Shown: piece by piece, positions 24,714-33,491 of the stretch
Numbering within the stretch: position 1 is the stretch's first letter
How the letters are laid out: each line of letters starts with the position of its first letter
Assembly (NCBI GenBank): GCA_934778215.1
Contig: CAKVOE010000002.1
Location: forward strand, 248,001-312,000
Direction of reading: 5' to 3'
From: an uncultured Clostridia bacterium
Lineage (GTDB): Bacteria > Bacillota > Clostridia > Christensenellales > UBA1242
DNA: 64,000 nucleotides
Translations under genes and position numbers: made by a program
Notes under the pieces: model-generated
Seen by the model: only the letters and a program-made list of their open reading frames with translations
What the model was told of the DNA's origin: nothing
Databases searched by the model: none

Positions 24714-25156
24714 ATTGCTTAGCAATATAAAAAATGTACATTCTTTTGATATTAAAAGATAATAGGCAATTATCATAAAATGTGATGTTTTACTAAACTC
24801 AGGTTCTTTTGAACTGCCTAAAACTTTTCAAGTTTTGCAAAGGTGTTTTAATATGATTTATTAAAGATAATAATTTTATTATATCATTGTAATGATACAT
24901 ATTTAATGTTTGTGATTAAATGAAATTTAAGTATATCTTTGTAATAATTAAAAAACGCTAATTTACTTTTTGCAGTAAATTAGCGTTTTAAAAGTGTTGT
25001 AATTAATTTTGCGGTTATTGGTGAAGTTAAAAAGTGCCAAGTTTTTACCCAGTCTAAAAATTAGGTTGCTTTTCGCTTAGTTATTGTTGTGGTTAAAGTG
25101 CAAACTTTTTACCATCAAACCTCCAAAGCAAGGTTGCATTCCTGTATTTTTGAAGG
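24714..25156. other. Gene-free stretch with a strong bidirectional terminator
   Basis: No gene is seen. A perfect 16-bp hairpin with a 6-base loop (AAAACGCTAATTTACT and AGTAAATTAGCGTTTT, 24952-24989) can end transcription from either side. A near-duplicate of about 24 bases (GGTTGCATTCCTG.. and GGTTACATTCCTG..) lies at 25132-25182, at the end of the possible micro-ORF. Confidence 0.6.
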
Positions 25157-25249
25157 TTACATTCCTGCCTTTTTGTAGGCTTGTTTAGTTTTATTTTTTA
25201 ATTTAGCAAAGTGCTTATCTATTAATCTCGAAAGTTCAATTTTACTCAT
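25157..25249 (-). CDS. Possible 30-residue micro-ORF after the HTH gene
   Basis: It starts at ATG 25249, three bases after the stop of the upstream helix-turn-helix gene, with GGGGG 8 bases before the ATG (inside that gene's end). The product begins MSKIELSRLIDKHFAKL and ends TKQAYKKAGM, 30 residues in all, basic and probably amphipathic-helical. Tight coupling and a good ribosome site favour translation, but such a short frame can occur by chance. Confidence 0.35.
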   Translation of the reverse strand: MSKIELSRLIDKHFAKLKNKTKQAYKKAGM

Positions 25250-25252
25250 AGT

Positions 25253-25945
25253 TTATGCCCCCTTTTTAGAATAATCGTAGTCAACCACTTTAACGGTAGT
25301 TGGCTCAATTTTGTTTAACATTTTTTCTAATTGCAATCGACATTCGCCACATTTTTTAATAGAAGCGGTGGTCTTTTTGGAAATTTTTTGCAAAATACTA
25401 TTTACTTGCAAAACAAATTCTTCCGAAATTTCCTCGCTTTCGACTTGTTTGGTAAGTCCAATTTTGGCAGACTGTTGCATACGGTCTACAAAGTTAGCGT
25501 CTGCAAAAAATCTAATAGGCACATCGTCAAAAAGGCGGGCATTATCTTTAAGTTTATCCAAAAGCAATTCTTTTTCTTCTACCAAAACGCCGTCCTTTTC
25601 TATGCTTTTTGCGACCGAATTAAGCAAAAGGTCCAAAGTCATTTTTGGTGTAAGAGGCACGCCAAAAGTAGAGTATAGCCCGCCATTCCAAGCGCAATTT
25701 AAAACATTTTCGGGTGAAAAATTAGGGTTGTTAATTTTTAAAATTTCCGGATTAAACACATACTTGCAAAAAATTCCTTCCAATATTTTAAAGGTGCAAG
25801 GCCTAATTTCGCACTCAATAGAGTTTAAATAAGTTGGAGAGATGCCAAGATTTGCTGACATTTCTGCAATAGATTCATTAAACAGCGCCATTCTCATACA
25901 CGACAAAACACGCCCAAGGTCGCCCTTTTCTGTTTTTCTTTGCAT
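25253..25945 (-). CDS. Helix-turn-helix (Xre-like) protein with unknown C-terminal region
   Basis: 230 residues from the ATG at 25945, with GGGGGA 6 bases upstream; a TTG two codons earlier is less likely. Residues 22-48 (NESIAEMSANLGISPTYLNS) look like an Xre-type helix-turn-helix: turn NLGIS, recognition helix PTYLNSIE. The remainder is helical, with many Lys/Glu and a CGECRLQLEKML segment near residue 200. The frame ends YSKKGA. Probably a transcription regulator. The C-terminal part resembles nothing I can name. It lies between the accessory genes and tRNA-Arg. Confidence 0.65.
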   Translation of the reverse strand: MQRKTEKGDLGRVLSCMRMALFNESIAEMSANLGISPTYLNSIECEIRPCTFKILEGIFCKYVFNPEILKINNPNFSPENVLNCAWNGGLYSTFGVPLTPKMTLDLLLNSVAKSIEKDGVLVEEKELLLDKLKDNARLFDDVPIRFFADANFVDRMQQSAKIGLTKQVESEEISEEFVLQVNSILQKISKKTTASIKKCGECRLQLEKMLNKIEPTTVKVVDYDYSKKGA

Positions 25946-26101
25946 AACCAATCCCCCGATTTATTATTCAAATTAATGTAACCAAATAATAACACAAGAT
26001 GTGAGAATTGTCAAGACGCCTTTTGAAAAAAGTTTGAATAAAAACTTGACAAAGCCCAACAATAGGGGTATATTATATAAGCATAAATTTGCAAAACACA
26101 T

Positions 26102-26178
26102 GCGTCCGTAGCTCAGTTGGATAGAGCGTTCGGCTACGAACCGAAAGGTCGGGGGTTCGACTCCCTCCGGTCGCACCA
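26102..26178 (+). tRNA. tRNA-Arg(ACG)
   Basis: A 77-base cloverleaf with encoded CCA. D-arm GCTC..GAGC; anticodon stem TTCGG/CCGAA around CTACGAA with anticodon ACG at 26136-26138; T-arm GGGGGTTCGACTCCC. ACG should be edited to ICG by TadA and read CGU/CGC/CGA. The acceptor stem GCGTCCG/CGGTCGC has one U-U mismatch at pair 4-69. A short hairpin with a T tract follows. Confidence 0.97.
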
Positions 26179-26192
26179 ATTAAACAAAAGAG

Positions 26193-26218
26193 AAAGCCTT
26201 TATTGGCTTTTTTTGTTT
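26193..26218 (+). terminator. tRNA-Arg terminator
   Basis: AAAGCC and GGCTTT around a 6-base loop, then TTTTGTTTT, 15 bases after the tRNA. Confidence 0.8.
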
Positions 26219-26720
26219 TGCAAAAATTAGATTCTACAATTTTAAAATATTACCACTACACTGCAATATTACCACCACAAGAAACCGCCCACGCAACCAA
26301 CCGCTAACGCAAATAAGCCCGCCCCGAAACCAAAATCATTACAACAACGAAAACCAGTAATGCAAGATAATTACCAAACAAACAATATTTTTGTTAACAA
26401 AAAAACAAAGGTTCATGTTTTTGCAGGGTAAAGGGTAGTAAGTTAGCAAAAACATTTGGCAAAATTTTAGTTTTGTGTCAACTAAAATATTATAAAAAGT
26501 TGGTAAACCAACTTTCTTGTGATATAGTAAAAGGTATAAAGGTTTATAAATTGTTTTAATAAAACCATTATATTACTTACAAATTTTAACAAAATTTCAT
26601 AATAGGTCAATAAAATATGGTGTATAATAAAATTACAAAAAGATTTTGCAAAAAAAAGTTACACCTAGGGCAGGTTTCAAACTTATTAAATTTTTAAAAT
26701 GAAGATACAAGGAGATAAAT
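26219..26720. promoter_or_regulatory. ldh upstream region with a perfect palindrome
   Basis: No gene is seen in about 500 bases. The exact inverted repeat AAAGTTGGT-AA-ACCAACTTT lies at 26496-26515, an operator- or hairpin-like element. A likely -10 TATAAT (26623-26628) precedes ldh by about 95 bases with a poor -35. The leader between them (to 26720) shows no known riboswitch. Confidence 0.45.
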
Positions 26721-27629
26721 ATGGATAAAATAGTTTTAGTTGGTTGTGGAAATGTTGGTATGAGTTACGCATATAGTTTAATAAATAGCAGTGTGCATGT
26801 AGACGAACTTGTGCTAATAGATGTAAATAAAGATGTTGCCACGGGTCAGTCTATGGATTTAACTCACGCAAGCAGTGCTTTAAATAAGCGTATAAAAATT
26901 AAGGCGGGTGACTATGCCGATTGCGAAAACGCCAAAATTGTATGTATATGTGCGGGGCGGGGGCAGGCGGTTGGCGAAACCCGAATGGACCTTATTAACA
27001 AAAATTATGAGGTTTTTAAAAGTATAATAGGCGAAATTAACGCCACAAATTTTTGCGGGTGCTATTTGGTAGCCACAAATCCGCTAGACATAATGACGGC
27101 AATAACCCAAGAGTTGTCGGGCTTTCCAAAAAACAGGGTTATTGGTAGCGGAACCACGCTAGATACCGCAAGGCTAAGAAGTTTAATTAGTGCCGAATTA
27201 AATCTAAACCCAAAAAATATTCATGCTTATGTAATAGGCGAGCATGGAGATAGCGAGTTTATTCCGTGGAGCAATGCAATAATTGGGCTAAATAAAGCCA
27301 CCGACTACATAAACAAAACCAAACGGGCACAAATACTAAAAGAGGTGCGAAACTCAGCGTACGACATAATTAGGCTAAAAGGCAACACCTGTTACGGCAT
27401 AGGCGTGTGCTTGCGTAATATTACCAAAGCCATTTTAGAAAACACCAACACAATAATGACGGTGTCGGCATACGATAAATATTCCGGAACCTATGTTGGG
27501 CTTCCAACCGTAGTGGGTGCAAACGGTGCCGAAGAGGTAATGTATTTAGAATTAAGCGAAGAAGAAAACGCCGAACTCAAAAACTCTGTTTCTGCCATAA
27601 AAAATGCACTCCGCTCGCTAAAAAAATAG
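26721..27629 (+). CDS. ldh: L-lactate dehydrogenase
   Basis: 302-residue NAD-dependent dehydrogenase converting pyruvate to lactate. The NAD motif GCGNVG is at 8-13 with Asp34 after strand two. The substrate-specificity loop reads AGRGQAVGETR with Gln82 at the position that marks lactate (malate dehydrogenase has Arg there). Arg88, Arg151 (DTARLR) and catalytic His175 (GEHGDS) are present. Length is slightly short but complete. AAGGAG precedes the ATG. It indicates fermentative metabolism. Confidence 0.9.
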   Translation: MDKIVLVGCGNVGMSYAYSLINSSVHVDELVLIDVNKDVATGQSMDLTHASSALNKRIKIKAGDYADCENAKIVCICAGRGQAVGETRMDLINKNYEVFKSIIGEINATNFCGCYLVATNPLDIMTAITQELSGFPKNRVIGSGTTLDTARLRSLISAELNLNPKNIHAYVIGEHGDSEFIPWSNAIIGLNKATDYINKTKRAQILKEVRNSAYDIIRLKGNTCYGIGVCLRNITKAILENTNTIMTVSAYDKYSGTYVGLPTVVGANGAEEVMYLELSEEENAELKNSVSAIKNALRSLKK

Positions 27630-27759
27630 GTTCCACAAAAAGCAATTAGTAAATTTAAAACAGTCGGCAACCAAAAAGTTTGTCGATTGATTGTTTTTAG
27701 TTTGACTTAACACAAAAAAGTATGTTACCCTAAAAAATGAAGAATTTTAGGAGGTAATT

Positions 27760-28284
27760 ATGCTTACAGGAAAGGAAATTTTAAAAAATATTGAAAATGG
27801 GAACATCGTGATTTCTCCATTTAATATAAACCAACTAAACCCAAATAGTTACAATGTTACACTAAATAGCGAACTTTTGGTATATGATTGCGATGTGCTA
27901 GATATGAAAAAACCAAACCCAACCAAAAAGGTAGTTATCCCCGAAGAAGGTTTGGTGTTAGAGCCAAACAAACTTTATCTTGGACGAACCAACGAGTACA
28001 CCGAAACCCGCAATTTGGTGCCTTGCATAGATGGAAGAAGCAGTGTAGGAAGATTAGGGCTATTTATTCATGTAACCGCAGGCTTTGGCGATGTTGGGTT
28101 TAAGGGAACGTGGACACTCGAAATTCAATGTATTCAGCCAATAAAAATTTACCCAAATGTAGAAATTGGGCAACTGCACTATGAGTTAGTGCAGGGCGAA
28201 TGCACCGAATACAAAGGCAAATACCTAAACCAAGTAGATGCAACCCCAAGCAAATTTAACCAAGATTTTTGCAAAAAGAACTAG
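27760..28284 (+). CDS. dcd: dCTP deaminase
   Basis: 174-residue enzyme of the dCTP deaminase/dUTPase fold that makes dUTP for thymidylate synthesis. Key segments are GRSSVGRLGLFIHVTAGFGD (92-111) and GTWTLEIQ (116-123) with the catalytic glutamate E121. It could also be a bifunctional dCTP deaminase/dUTPase, which short sequence comparison cannot separate. GGAGG precedes the ATG. Confidence 0.92.
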   Translation: MLTGKEILKNIENGNIVISPFNINQLNPNSYNVTLNSELLVYDCDVLDMKKPNPTKKVVIPEEGLVLEPNKLYLGRTNEYTETRNLVPCIDGRSSVGRLGLFIHVTAGFGDVGFKGTWTLEIQCIQPIKIYPNVEIGQLHYELVQGECTEYKGKYLNQVDATPSKFNQDFCKKN

Positions 28285-28754
28285 CCCAAAAGTTGGTAAA
28301 TTATATTATCGGAAGTTGAGTCGGAGAGTTTACTCTCCAGCGAGACTGATGGTTATTCAAATTGGAAGTACAAAGCATTGCTTTGCGAGTGCGTTAGCAC
28401 AAATTTTGAACTTGTTTCAAAATTTACTTCCTATAATTTATATTATAACAACACAAAAACCATATTAAAGAAAAAAACTCAGGAACCTATTTTAGGTTCC
28501 TTTTTTATGCAAAAACAACGCTCCCCCAAAAGCAAAAAACGCTCCTCAAAAAGCAACCAACGCTCCCCAAAGGTAAACAAAACTCCCTTACCCCAAATGA
28601 CTTTTCGTTTGGGGTAATTTATTTTTAAAATTAACTTGTTTACAAGCAATAAAACCAATAAGATAGCAAAAAATTAATCAATTGTAACAAATTAATTGTA
28701 AAACAAATTAGCGGTGTGTTAAAATAAACTAAATAGTACAAAAAAGGGGATATT
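28285..28754. terminator. Spacer with two terminators and short repeats
   Basis: No gene is seen. A perfect inverted repeat AAATTTTGAA/TTCAAAATTT lies at 28401-28425. A terminator (AGGAACCTA/TAGGTTCC then TTTTTTA) is at 28491-28507. Three loose copies of a unit beginning CAACGCTCCCC follow (28517-28574). A second terminator with a perfect 10-bp stem (TTACCCCAAA/TTTGGGGTAA) is at 28588-28617. Confidence 0.7.
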
Positions 28755-29504
28755 ATGAAAATACAAAAAAGAGATTGGGTAAACATTGCAATAACGGGCT
28801 TTTTGCTAGTGGCGTTTGTTGTGTTTACAATTTTGGTAAAAACAATAGACGTTTCGGTTGCGGGTTTTAGCGGAACGGAAGTGGGTTTTAGCACCATAAA
28901 CCAACGCATATTTAATGCGTTTAGAAGTGACACCCTCGAAAAGTTGTCAGATATATTAGCCTATTTGGGGCTTGTGGTAATGCTTGCGTTTGCCATTGTT
29001 GGGCTGGTGCAACTAATTAAAAGAAAGAGCATAAAAAAGGTAGATTATTCGCTAATTTGTTTGGCGGGAATGTATATATTAACGGTGTTAGTATATGTAT
29101 TTTTTGAGTTGGTAGTAGTAAACTATCGTCCAGTTTTGGTAAATGGCGAGTTAGAAGCAAGTTATCCATCTAGCCACACACTAATTGCAATTGTTGCATT
29201 TATATCGGGCGGTATAGAAGTAAGTTATCTTACCAATAATGAGTGGATAAAGCCTGCAACATTTATAATGGGTACCACATTTGCATTGGTTGCCACAATT
29301 ACAAGGCTCCTTGCAGGAGTGCATTGGTTTACAGACATTTTGTCGGCGGTAATAGTTGGTGCGTTTATTGTAATGACCTATGTAACGGCGCTAGAACTAG
29401 TTGAAACCAATATGCAAAATCATGCCGAAGTTGTTGTTGGCGAAGATTTTAATTTAAAAGTAGAGAGCGAAAATGAAGAACAAGAAACTAAATCAAAAGG
29501 TTAA
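28755..29504 (+). CDS. PAP2-family membrane phosphatase
   Basis: 249-residue membrane protein with about six hydrophobic helices. The phosphatase motifs are in order: RP in NYRPVLVNG (residue 125), SYPSSHT (136-142, the PSGH motif) and TRLLAGVHWFTD (183-194) with catalytic His190 and Asp194. Such enzymes dephosphorylate undecaprenyl pyrophosphate or lipid phosphates at the membrane. The C-terminal tail is acidic. Its 3' end overlaps the next gene by 32 bases. Confidence 0.85.
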   Translation: MKIQKRDWVNIAITGFLLVAFVVFTILVKTIDVSVAGFSGTEVGFSTINQRIFNAFRSDTLEKLSDILAYLGLVVMLAFAIVGLVQLIKRKSIKKVDYSLICLAGMYILTVLVYVFFELVVVNYRPVLVNGELEASYPSSHTLIAIVAFISGGIEVSYLTNNEWIKPATFIMGTTFALVATITRLLAGVHWFTDILSAVIVGAFIVMTYVTALELVETNMQNHAEVVVGEDFNLKVESENEEQETKSKG

Positions 29505-30042
29505 AGAGTTAAAAAAGAATATTGCAATTGCCGAAGACATAGAAGAAACGGCAAATGGCAATGCCATTGTAGATATTGCCGTGGCAGATTTAGACGATTT
29601 TTATTCGCCATATAGCCCAAAGGGTTATAAGTTACTAAATCCCGAAATGGTTGAATACATAGACGAGTACGCCAAGGGCATACCAGTAAGTCAAGAACTT
29701 ACGCTAAGAATCTCTGCCGAAAACCAGTCTGTCGAAGCCAAAGAAAGAATAGAAAAAACCATTAGGCGAACATACGCCGAAAAAATTGCAAACATAAATG
29801 AAGACTTGCAACGAAATTTATTGAGTTCAATAATTTTTATGATAATAGGGCTAATATTTTTGGTGGGGGTAATAATTACAAGTGCTTACAAGTTTAGCGA
29901 TGTTATTTACGAAGTTTTAGATATAATTTCGTGGGTATTTATTTGGGAAGCGGTAGACGTGTTTTTTATGGAAAGACACAAAAAGCGGGTAGAAAAAATT
30001 AAATACTCCAAACTCGCCGTAGCCGAAATTATTTTTGTATAG
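29473..30042 (+). CDS. Unknown two-helix membrane protein
   Basis: 189 residues. Residues 1-110 are soluble and charged (KELKKNIAIAEDIEETANG), with a possible helical segment RIEKTIRRTYAEKIANINED. Two hydrophobic helices follow (about 116-140 and 147-165) and then a basic tail. It starts inside the end of the PAP2 gene, so the two are probably translationally coupled. I do not recognise the family. Confidence 0.65.
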   Translation: MKNKKLNQKVKELKKNIAIAEDIEETANGNAIVDIAVADLDDFYSPYSPKGYKLLNPEMVEYIDEYAKGIPVSQELTLRISAENQSVEAKERIEKTIRRTYAEKIANINEDLQRNLLSSIIFMIIGLIFLVGVIITSAYKFSDVIYEVLDIISWVFIWEAVDVFFMERHKKRVEKIKYSKLAVAEIIFV

Positions 30043-30051
30043 GAGAAAACT

Positions 30052-30333
30052 ATGATTCATTCTCTTGCTGGCGGAAGCATAAAAGATATTGCATATAATG
30101 ATTTTGCAAAGGTTCAATTAACTAGTGGAGAAAATGCGGGCAAGTGGTTTTGGTATATTTCAGAAATAAAGGACCTTGCTGTTGGAGATAGGGTGGTGGT
30201 GCCAATTTCCTTACAAAACACCCGTCAAACGGGTGTTGTTTTGCAAATAGACCGCCAAGTTTCGGCGTATAATTCGCCCGTTCCTACCAAAAGAGCAAAA
30301 AAAATTATTAGCAAAGTAGCCCAACAAATATGA
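30052..30333 (+). CDS. Small protein resembling the PriA N-terminal 3'-binding domain
   Basis: 93 residues; GGAG precedes the ATG 9 bases after the previous gene. The pattern AKVQL..WFWYI..LAVGDRVVVPIS..TGVVLQI parallels the small beta domain that opens PriA helicase (which binds the 3' end of nascent DNA). No helicase follows, so this is a stand-alone version. The resemblance is by pattern only, and function is unknown. The stop is TGA. Confidence 0.55.
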   Translation: MIHSLAGGSIKDIAYNDFAKVQLTSGENAGKWFWYISEIKDLAVGDRVVVPISLQNTRQTGVVLQIDRQVSAYNSPVPTKRAKKIISKVAQQI

Positions 30334-30342
30334 CAAAAAATA

Positions 30343-30370
30343 TTGACAAAATGGCATAATAGTTTAAAAT
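30343..30370 (+). promoter_or_regulatory. Predicted promoter of the 30448 gene
   Basis: TTGACA (30343-30348), 16-base spacer, TAAAAT (30365-30370), 78 bases before the next start. Confidence 0.5.
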
Positions 30371-30447
30371 AGGTATACAAAATAAAATTAGTTTTAATAT
30401 TTTTTGCAACTTGCTTTGCAACAAAATTAAAGCACAAGGAGTAAATT

Positions 30448-30876
30448 ATGGATTTACAAGAAAGAGAAAAGGAATTGCAACGAGAGATTAACCGCATATC
30501 GGGTTATTTGCAAAAGTCAGACGCTACCGACAGAACTAAAAACAAGGTAGAAAAAGCCACCGACTCAGTAGTAGCCCAATTAGGAAAAATTATAGACCAA
30601 TTAAACTATTCAAATCAGCCATACAACAAGCGAATGATAAAACTTGTTTATGAACTAGATTTGCCGGGTTTAGGAATGGAGTTTGGTGCAATAGGTAGTT
30701 ACCAACACCTAAATATGCAAAAAACCATTAACAAAGTTCAAGGCGAAGTTAAGTCTTTGCACGAAAACTGGTTTGGCAACGAGCATAAGGTAAACGCCCT
30801 AATTTTAAACAAATTAAGGCTTCGTTCAATAAAAAAGGCAATAGAAGAAACCCAAAGCGCAGACGAAAATTGCTAG
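30448..30876 (+). CDS. Unknown helical protein
   Basis: 142-residue, charged, mostly helical protein opening MDLQEREKELQREINRISGY and ending with Cys. There is a likely coiled coil at residues 1-60 and a central LDLPGLGMEFGAIG turn. AAGGAG lies upstream. It has its own promoter and a terminator at 30921-30971. No family recognised. Confidence 0.65.
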   Translation: MDLQEREKELQREINRISGYLQKSDATDRTKNKVEKATDSVVAQLGKIIDQLNYSNQPYNKRMIKLVYELDLPGLGMEFGAIGSYQHLNMQKTINKVQGEVKSLHENWFGNEHKVNALILNKLRLRSIKKAIEETQSADENC

Positions 30877-30920
30877 TATAATTTTAGTGGGGTACAAAAG
30901 AGCGGTAAATTTTTACATAT

Positions 30921-30971
30921 AATAAGGTAAGGGGAAGTGTTCTTAATAAAGGGCGTTTTCCCCTTATTTTT
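30921..30971 (+). terminator. Terminator after the 30448 gene
   Basis: AAGGGGAA (30929-30936) pairs with TTCCCCTT (30958-30965) and runs into ATTTTTA. Confidence 0.75.
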
Positions 30972-30998
30972 AATGTAATAAAACTACCCAATTGCCGT

Positions 30999-31027
30999 TT
31001 GACAAGGTTTTTGCAATATGGTATAAT
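30999..31027 (+). promoter_or_regulatory. Perfect consensus promoter
   Basis: TTGACA (30999-31004), 17-base spacer, TATAAT (31022-31027). The next start, with AAAAGGAG, is 29 bases on. Confidence 0.9.
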
Positions 31028-31055
31028 ACTAGGGTACATTAATAAAAGGAGTTTT

Positions 31056-31682
31056 ATGGAATTAATTAATGAATGTTTAAAAGAACACGAGGACGAAGTT
31101 GTTGGGCAGGCGGAATTATCTAATATGCTCGACAAGTTAAAGTTTGAGTGGGCTCTTAGGCTAGAACTTGCAACTCATCGTTTACGCTATTGGCGTCAAC
31201 TTGCAAAGAGTTCTACCGAAGAACTAAAACCATTGGTTGTAGCACAGGTAAACGAAAGTGACGAAACCTTTAAAGAATCGCTAGACCGCTACACCGAAAT
31301 AAAGGGGTTGTCGGTAGATGAGTTTATTAAGTTAGAGTCGGACAAAATAGGCAAGTTGCTAAAAGCACAACTTACAGCATCTTCCGAAGATTTAAGTAAA
31401 AAGATAGAACAACTAGATTTAATAAAAAATGATACCGAAAAGTTCGGTTTTTTAGATAAGGTTTATGGCGAAAACGAAAAGTTAGATACCGCTCAGTTAG
31501 AGCAGTTTATCGAAAAAGCAAAGCAGATAAACGAGCAACTAATAGAAAATGTTGCCGAGTGGGAACTAATGTCCGCCGAAAATCGTGCAAAGTATGTATA
31601 TATCAAAAACAATAGCGCATCTACATTTGCCTTTGCAGATAGCGTGGTAGATGAGTTTAAAAAGAGTACAACAACCAACTAA
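31056..31682 (+). CDS. Unknown charged protein
   Basis: 208 residues from the ATG at 31056, which has AAGGAG upstream. An earlier in-frame ATG would overlap the promoter -35, so it is rejected. The protein is acidic and helical (ELINECLKEHEDEVV.., KLEFEW-like Trp segments, SSEDLSKKIEQLDLI), without membrane helices. It has a strong promoter and ends 56 bases before the methyltransferase start. A hairpin with arms GTTCCCG/CGGGAC lies between them. Function unknown. Confidence 0.7.
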   Translation: MELINECLKEHEDEVVGQAELSNMLDKLKFEWALRLELATHRLRYWRQLAKSSTEELKPLVVAQVNESDETFKESLDRYTEIKGLSVDEFIKLESDKIGKLLKAQLTASSEDLSKKIEQLDLIKNDTEKFGFLDKVYGENEKLDTAQLEQFIEKAKQINEQLIENVAEWELMSAENRAKYVYIKNNSASTFAFADSVVDEFKKSTTTN

Positions 31683-31737
31683 AAAAGTTCCCGTTGCGAG
31701 TATAATCGCATCGGGACTATTTATTAAAGGAGAAAAA

Positions 31738-32874
31738 ATGGAAATTTTAGTTACAGCCAGTTTTGGGCTAGAAGCAGTGGTAAAAAGAGAGTTAGAAAAA
31801 ATGGGTTACCAAAACCCAAAAGCAATAGACGGCAAAGTTCATTTTTCGGGCGATATGAAGGACTTAATGAAGGTTAATATGAGTTGCAGGGCGGGAGATA
31901 GAGTGCTTTTAAAACTGGCAGAATTTAAAGCACTTTCTTTTGACGAACTTTTTAATCAAATATCCAAGATTCCGTTTGAAAAATATATCAAAAAAGACGC
32001 CAAGGTGCGAATGGACGGAAACTGCGTAAAAAGCAAGTTGGGTGCAATAAAAACCACCGGCGGAGTAATCAAAAAGGCAATAATGCAAAGGCTTAGTAGG
32101 GTATATGGCGAGTTTTTGTACGAACAAGGCGAACCTATAACGGTGGTGTTTAACATAGTAGATGATGTGGTAACTATTTCGTTAGACAGTTCGGGAGATG
32201 GCTTACACAAAAGGGGTTACAGAGTGCTAAACTACACCGCTCCGCTAAAAGAAACAATGGGGGCAGGACTAATAATGCTAACCTATTACAATAAGTCAAA
32301 GGTATTTGCAGACCCATTTTGCGGAAGTGGAACATTGCCCATAGAGGCGTGCTTGTACGCACTAAACATAGCACCAAACAAAAACCGCAGGTTTGCCTTT
32401 TTTAATTTTGTTGGGTTTAATGAAGCCGACTATAACGCCGTAAAAAAGGAATTAGAAGACGCCGAAATAAAAGACTTTTGCCCAACAATTTATGCAAGTG
32501 ACATTAACCCCGAGGCAATAAAACTGGCAAAAGTCCACGCAAAAAATGCAGGGGTAGAGCAGTATATAAATTTTTCGGTTGCCGATATGAAAGACTTTTT
32601 GTCAGATGTTGAGTACGGAGTTATGGTTTCTAATCCGCCCTACGGCGACCGCATTGGAGAAAAGGAAACAATAGGAAATCTTTACACCGATTTTGGCAAG
32701 ATGACCAGCAAACTACCCAATTGGAATGTGTATGTGCTAACCGACAACAAAAACCTAGAACACTATTTTGCGAAATCCGCCGACAAAAAGCGAAAACTCT
32801 ATAATGCAAATATAGAATGCACCTATTATTCTTTTTTAAGTCAAAAGCCAAAAGAACACACGCCAACCCGCTAA
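31738..32874 (+). CDS. THUMP-domain RNA methyltransferase (RlmL/YpsC type)
   Basis: 378 residues from the ATG with AAAGGAG upstream; a frame extension to 31651 is rejected because it lacks a site and overlaps the previous gene. An N-terminal ferredoxin-like/THUMP region (1-150) precedes a Rossmann methyltransferase with motif I ADPFCGSGTLPIEA and catalytic motif SNPPYGDRI (Asn-Pro-Pro-Tyr). It fits the putative 23S rRNA guanine-N2 methyltransferase family YpsC. The precise base is not determined. Confidence 0.88.
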   Translation: MEILVTASFGLEAVVKRELEKMGYQNPKAIDGKVHFSGDMKDLMKVNMSCRAGDRVLLKLAEFKALSFDELFNQISKIPFEKYIKKDAKVRMDGNCVKSKLGAIKTTGGVIKKAIMQRLSRVYGEFLYEQGEPITVVFNIVDDVVTISLDSSGDGLHKRGYRVLNYTAPLKETMGAGLIMLTYYNKSKVFADPFCGSGTLPIEACLYALNIAPNKNRRFAFFNFVGFNEADYNAVKKELEDAEIKDFCPTIYASDINPEAIKLAKVHAKNAGVEQYINFSVADMKDFLSDVEYGVMVSNPPYGDRIGEKETIGNLYTDFGKMTSKLPNWNVYVLTDNKNLEHYFAKSADKKRKLYNANIECTYYSFLSQKPKEHTPTR

Positions 32875-33491
32875 AAACTTATTAAAAATAAATATTACAC
32901 GATATTGCACAACTCCCACCTTTAAACTTAAATTCCCACTTTTAAATTTAAAATCTAACCTTTAAACTTGAAACTCCAAACTATAAATTATAATTCCACC
33001 CTTAAACCAAGCCTCTCACATTGTAACTTAAATTCGCACTTTTAAATTAAACCTTTTACTTATAAACCTAACCGCCCACCTAACAAATTCCGCAAATTTA
33101 CCCCTTTTGTCAGCCACCGCTTGACAAAAGATATAGTTTTGGTACTTTTGTCAACTGGCGTTTGACAAAAAGTGTGTTTTTGATACTTTTGTCAAGCGGA
33201 AATGGGATTTGGTGGGACAAAATTTACTATTAAAAAAACAATACAAAAAAATGAAGCAAACACCTTTTTGTGTGTTTGCTTCATTTGCATTGTAGGTTTT
33301 TTAGGGTAATATGTAGTGTTTTGCAAAGAAATGCCATCTTATATTTTGCAAGCAATAGCAATAGTTTTTGCTGTTACCCTTGCCAATGTATTATTGTCTT
33401 TAATTTAACTATAACCTTAATAGGTTTAACTTTTAGTGCTAGGTTTTGCCTATAAAAATTTATAGTTCAATTTTTTACAACAATTTTTAGT
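32875..33491. repeat. Gene-free repeats: loose T/A-C units and a 41-bp tandem repeat
   Basis: No gene is seen. 32905-33095 has about eight loose copies of a 20-25-base unit of the form CCACTTTTAAATTTAAA. At 33105, 33146 and 33187 TTTTGTCA begins three units exactly 41 bases apart. Each of the first two also contains TTGACAAAA, making inverted repeats. A strong hairpin (13-bp arms) follows at 33251-33284. Confidence 0.75.
33245..33284 (-). terminator. Terminator of the leftward extracytoplasmic-protein operon
   Basis: Perfect 13-bp stem ATGAAGCAAACAC/GTGTTTGCTTCAT with an 8-base loop. On the minus strand it is followed by a T run (plus 3' to A7), 200 bases after the stop at 33492. Confidence 0.85.

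Noticed and set aside
25973..26179. Minus-strand frame over tRNA-Arg beginning MVRPEGVEPPTFRF
   Set aside because: This is the well-known artefact produced by the antisense of tRNA genes, not a protein gene.
26721..27629. Malate dehydrogenase for the 26721 gene
   Set aside because: The specificity residue is Gln82, which marks lactate; malate enzymes carry Arg there.
33101..33196. CRISPR-like array
   Set aside because: Only two and a half units with diverged copies, no unique spacers between conserved repeats and no cas genes.
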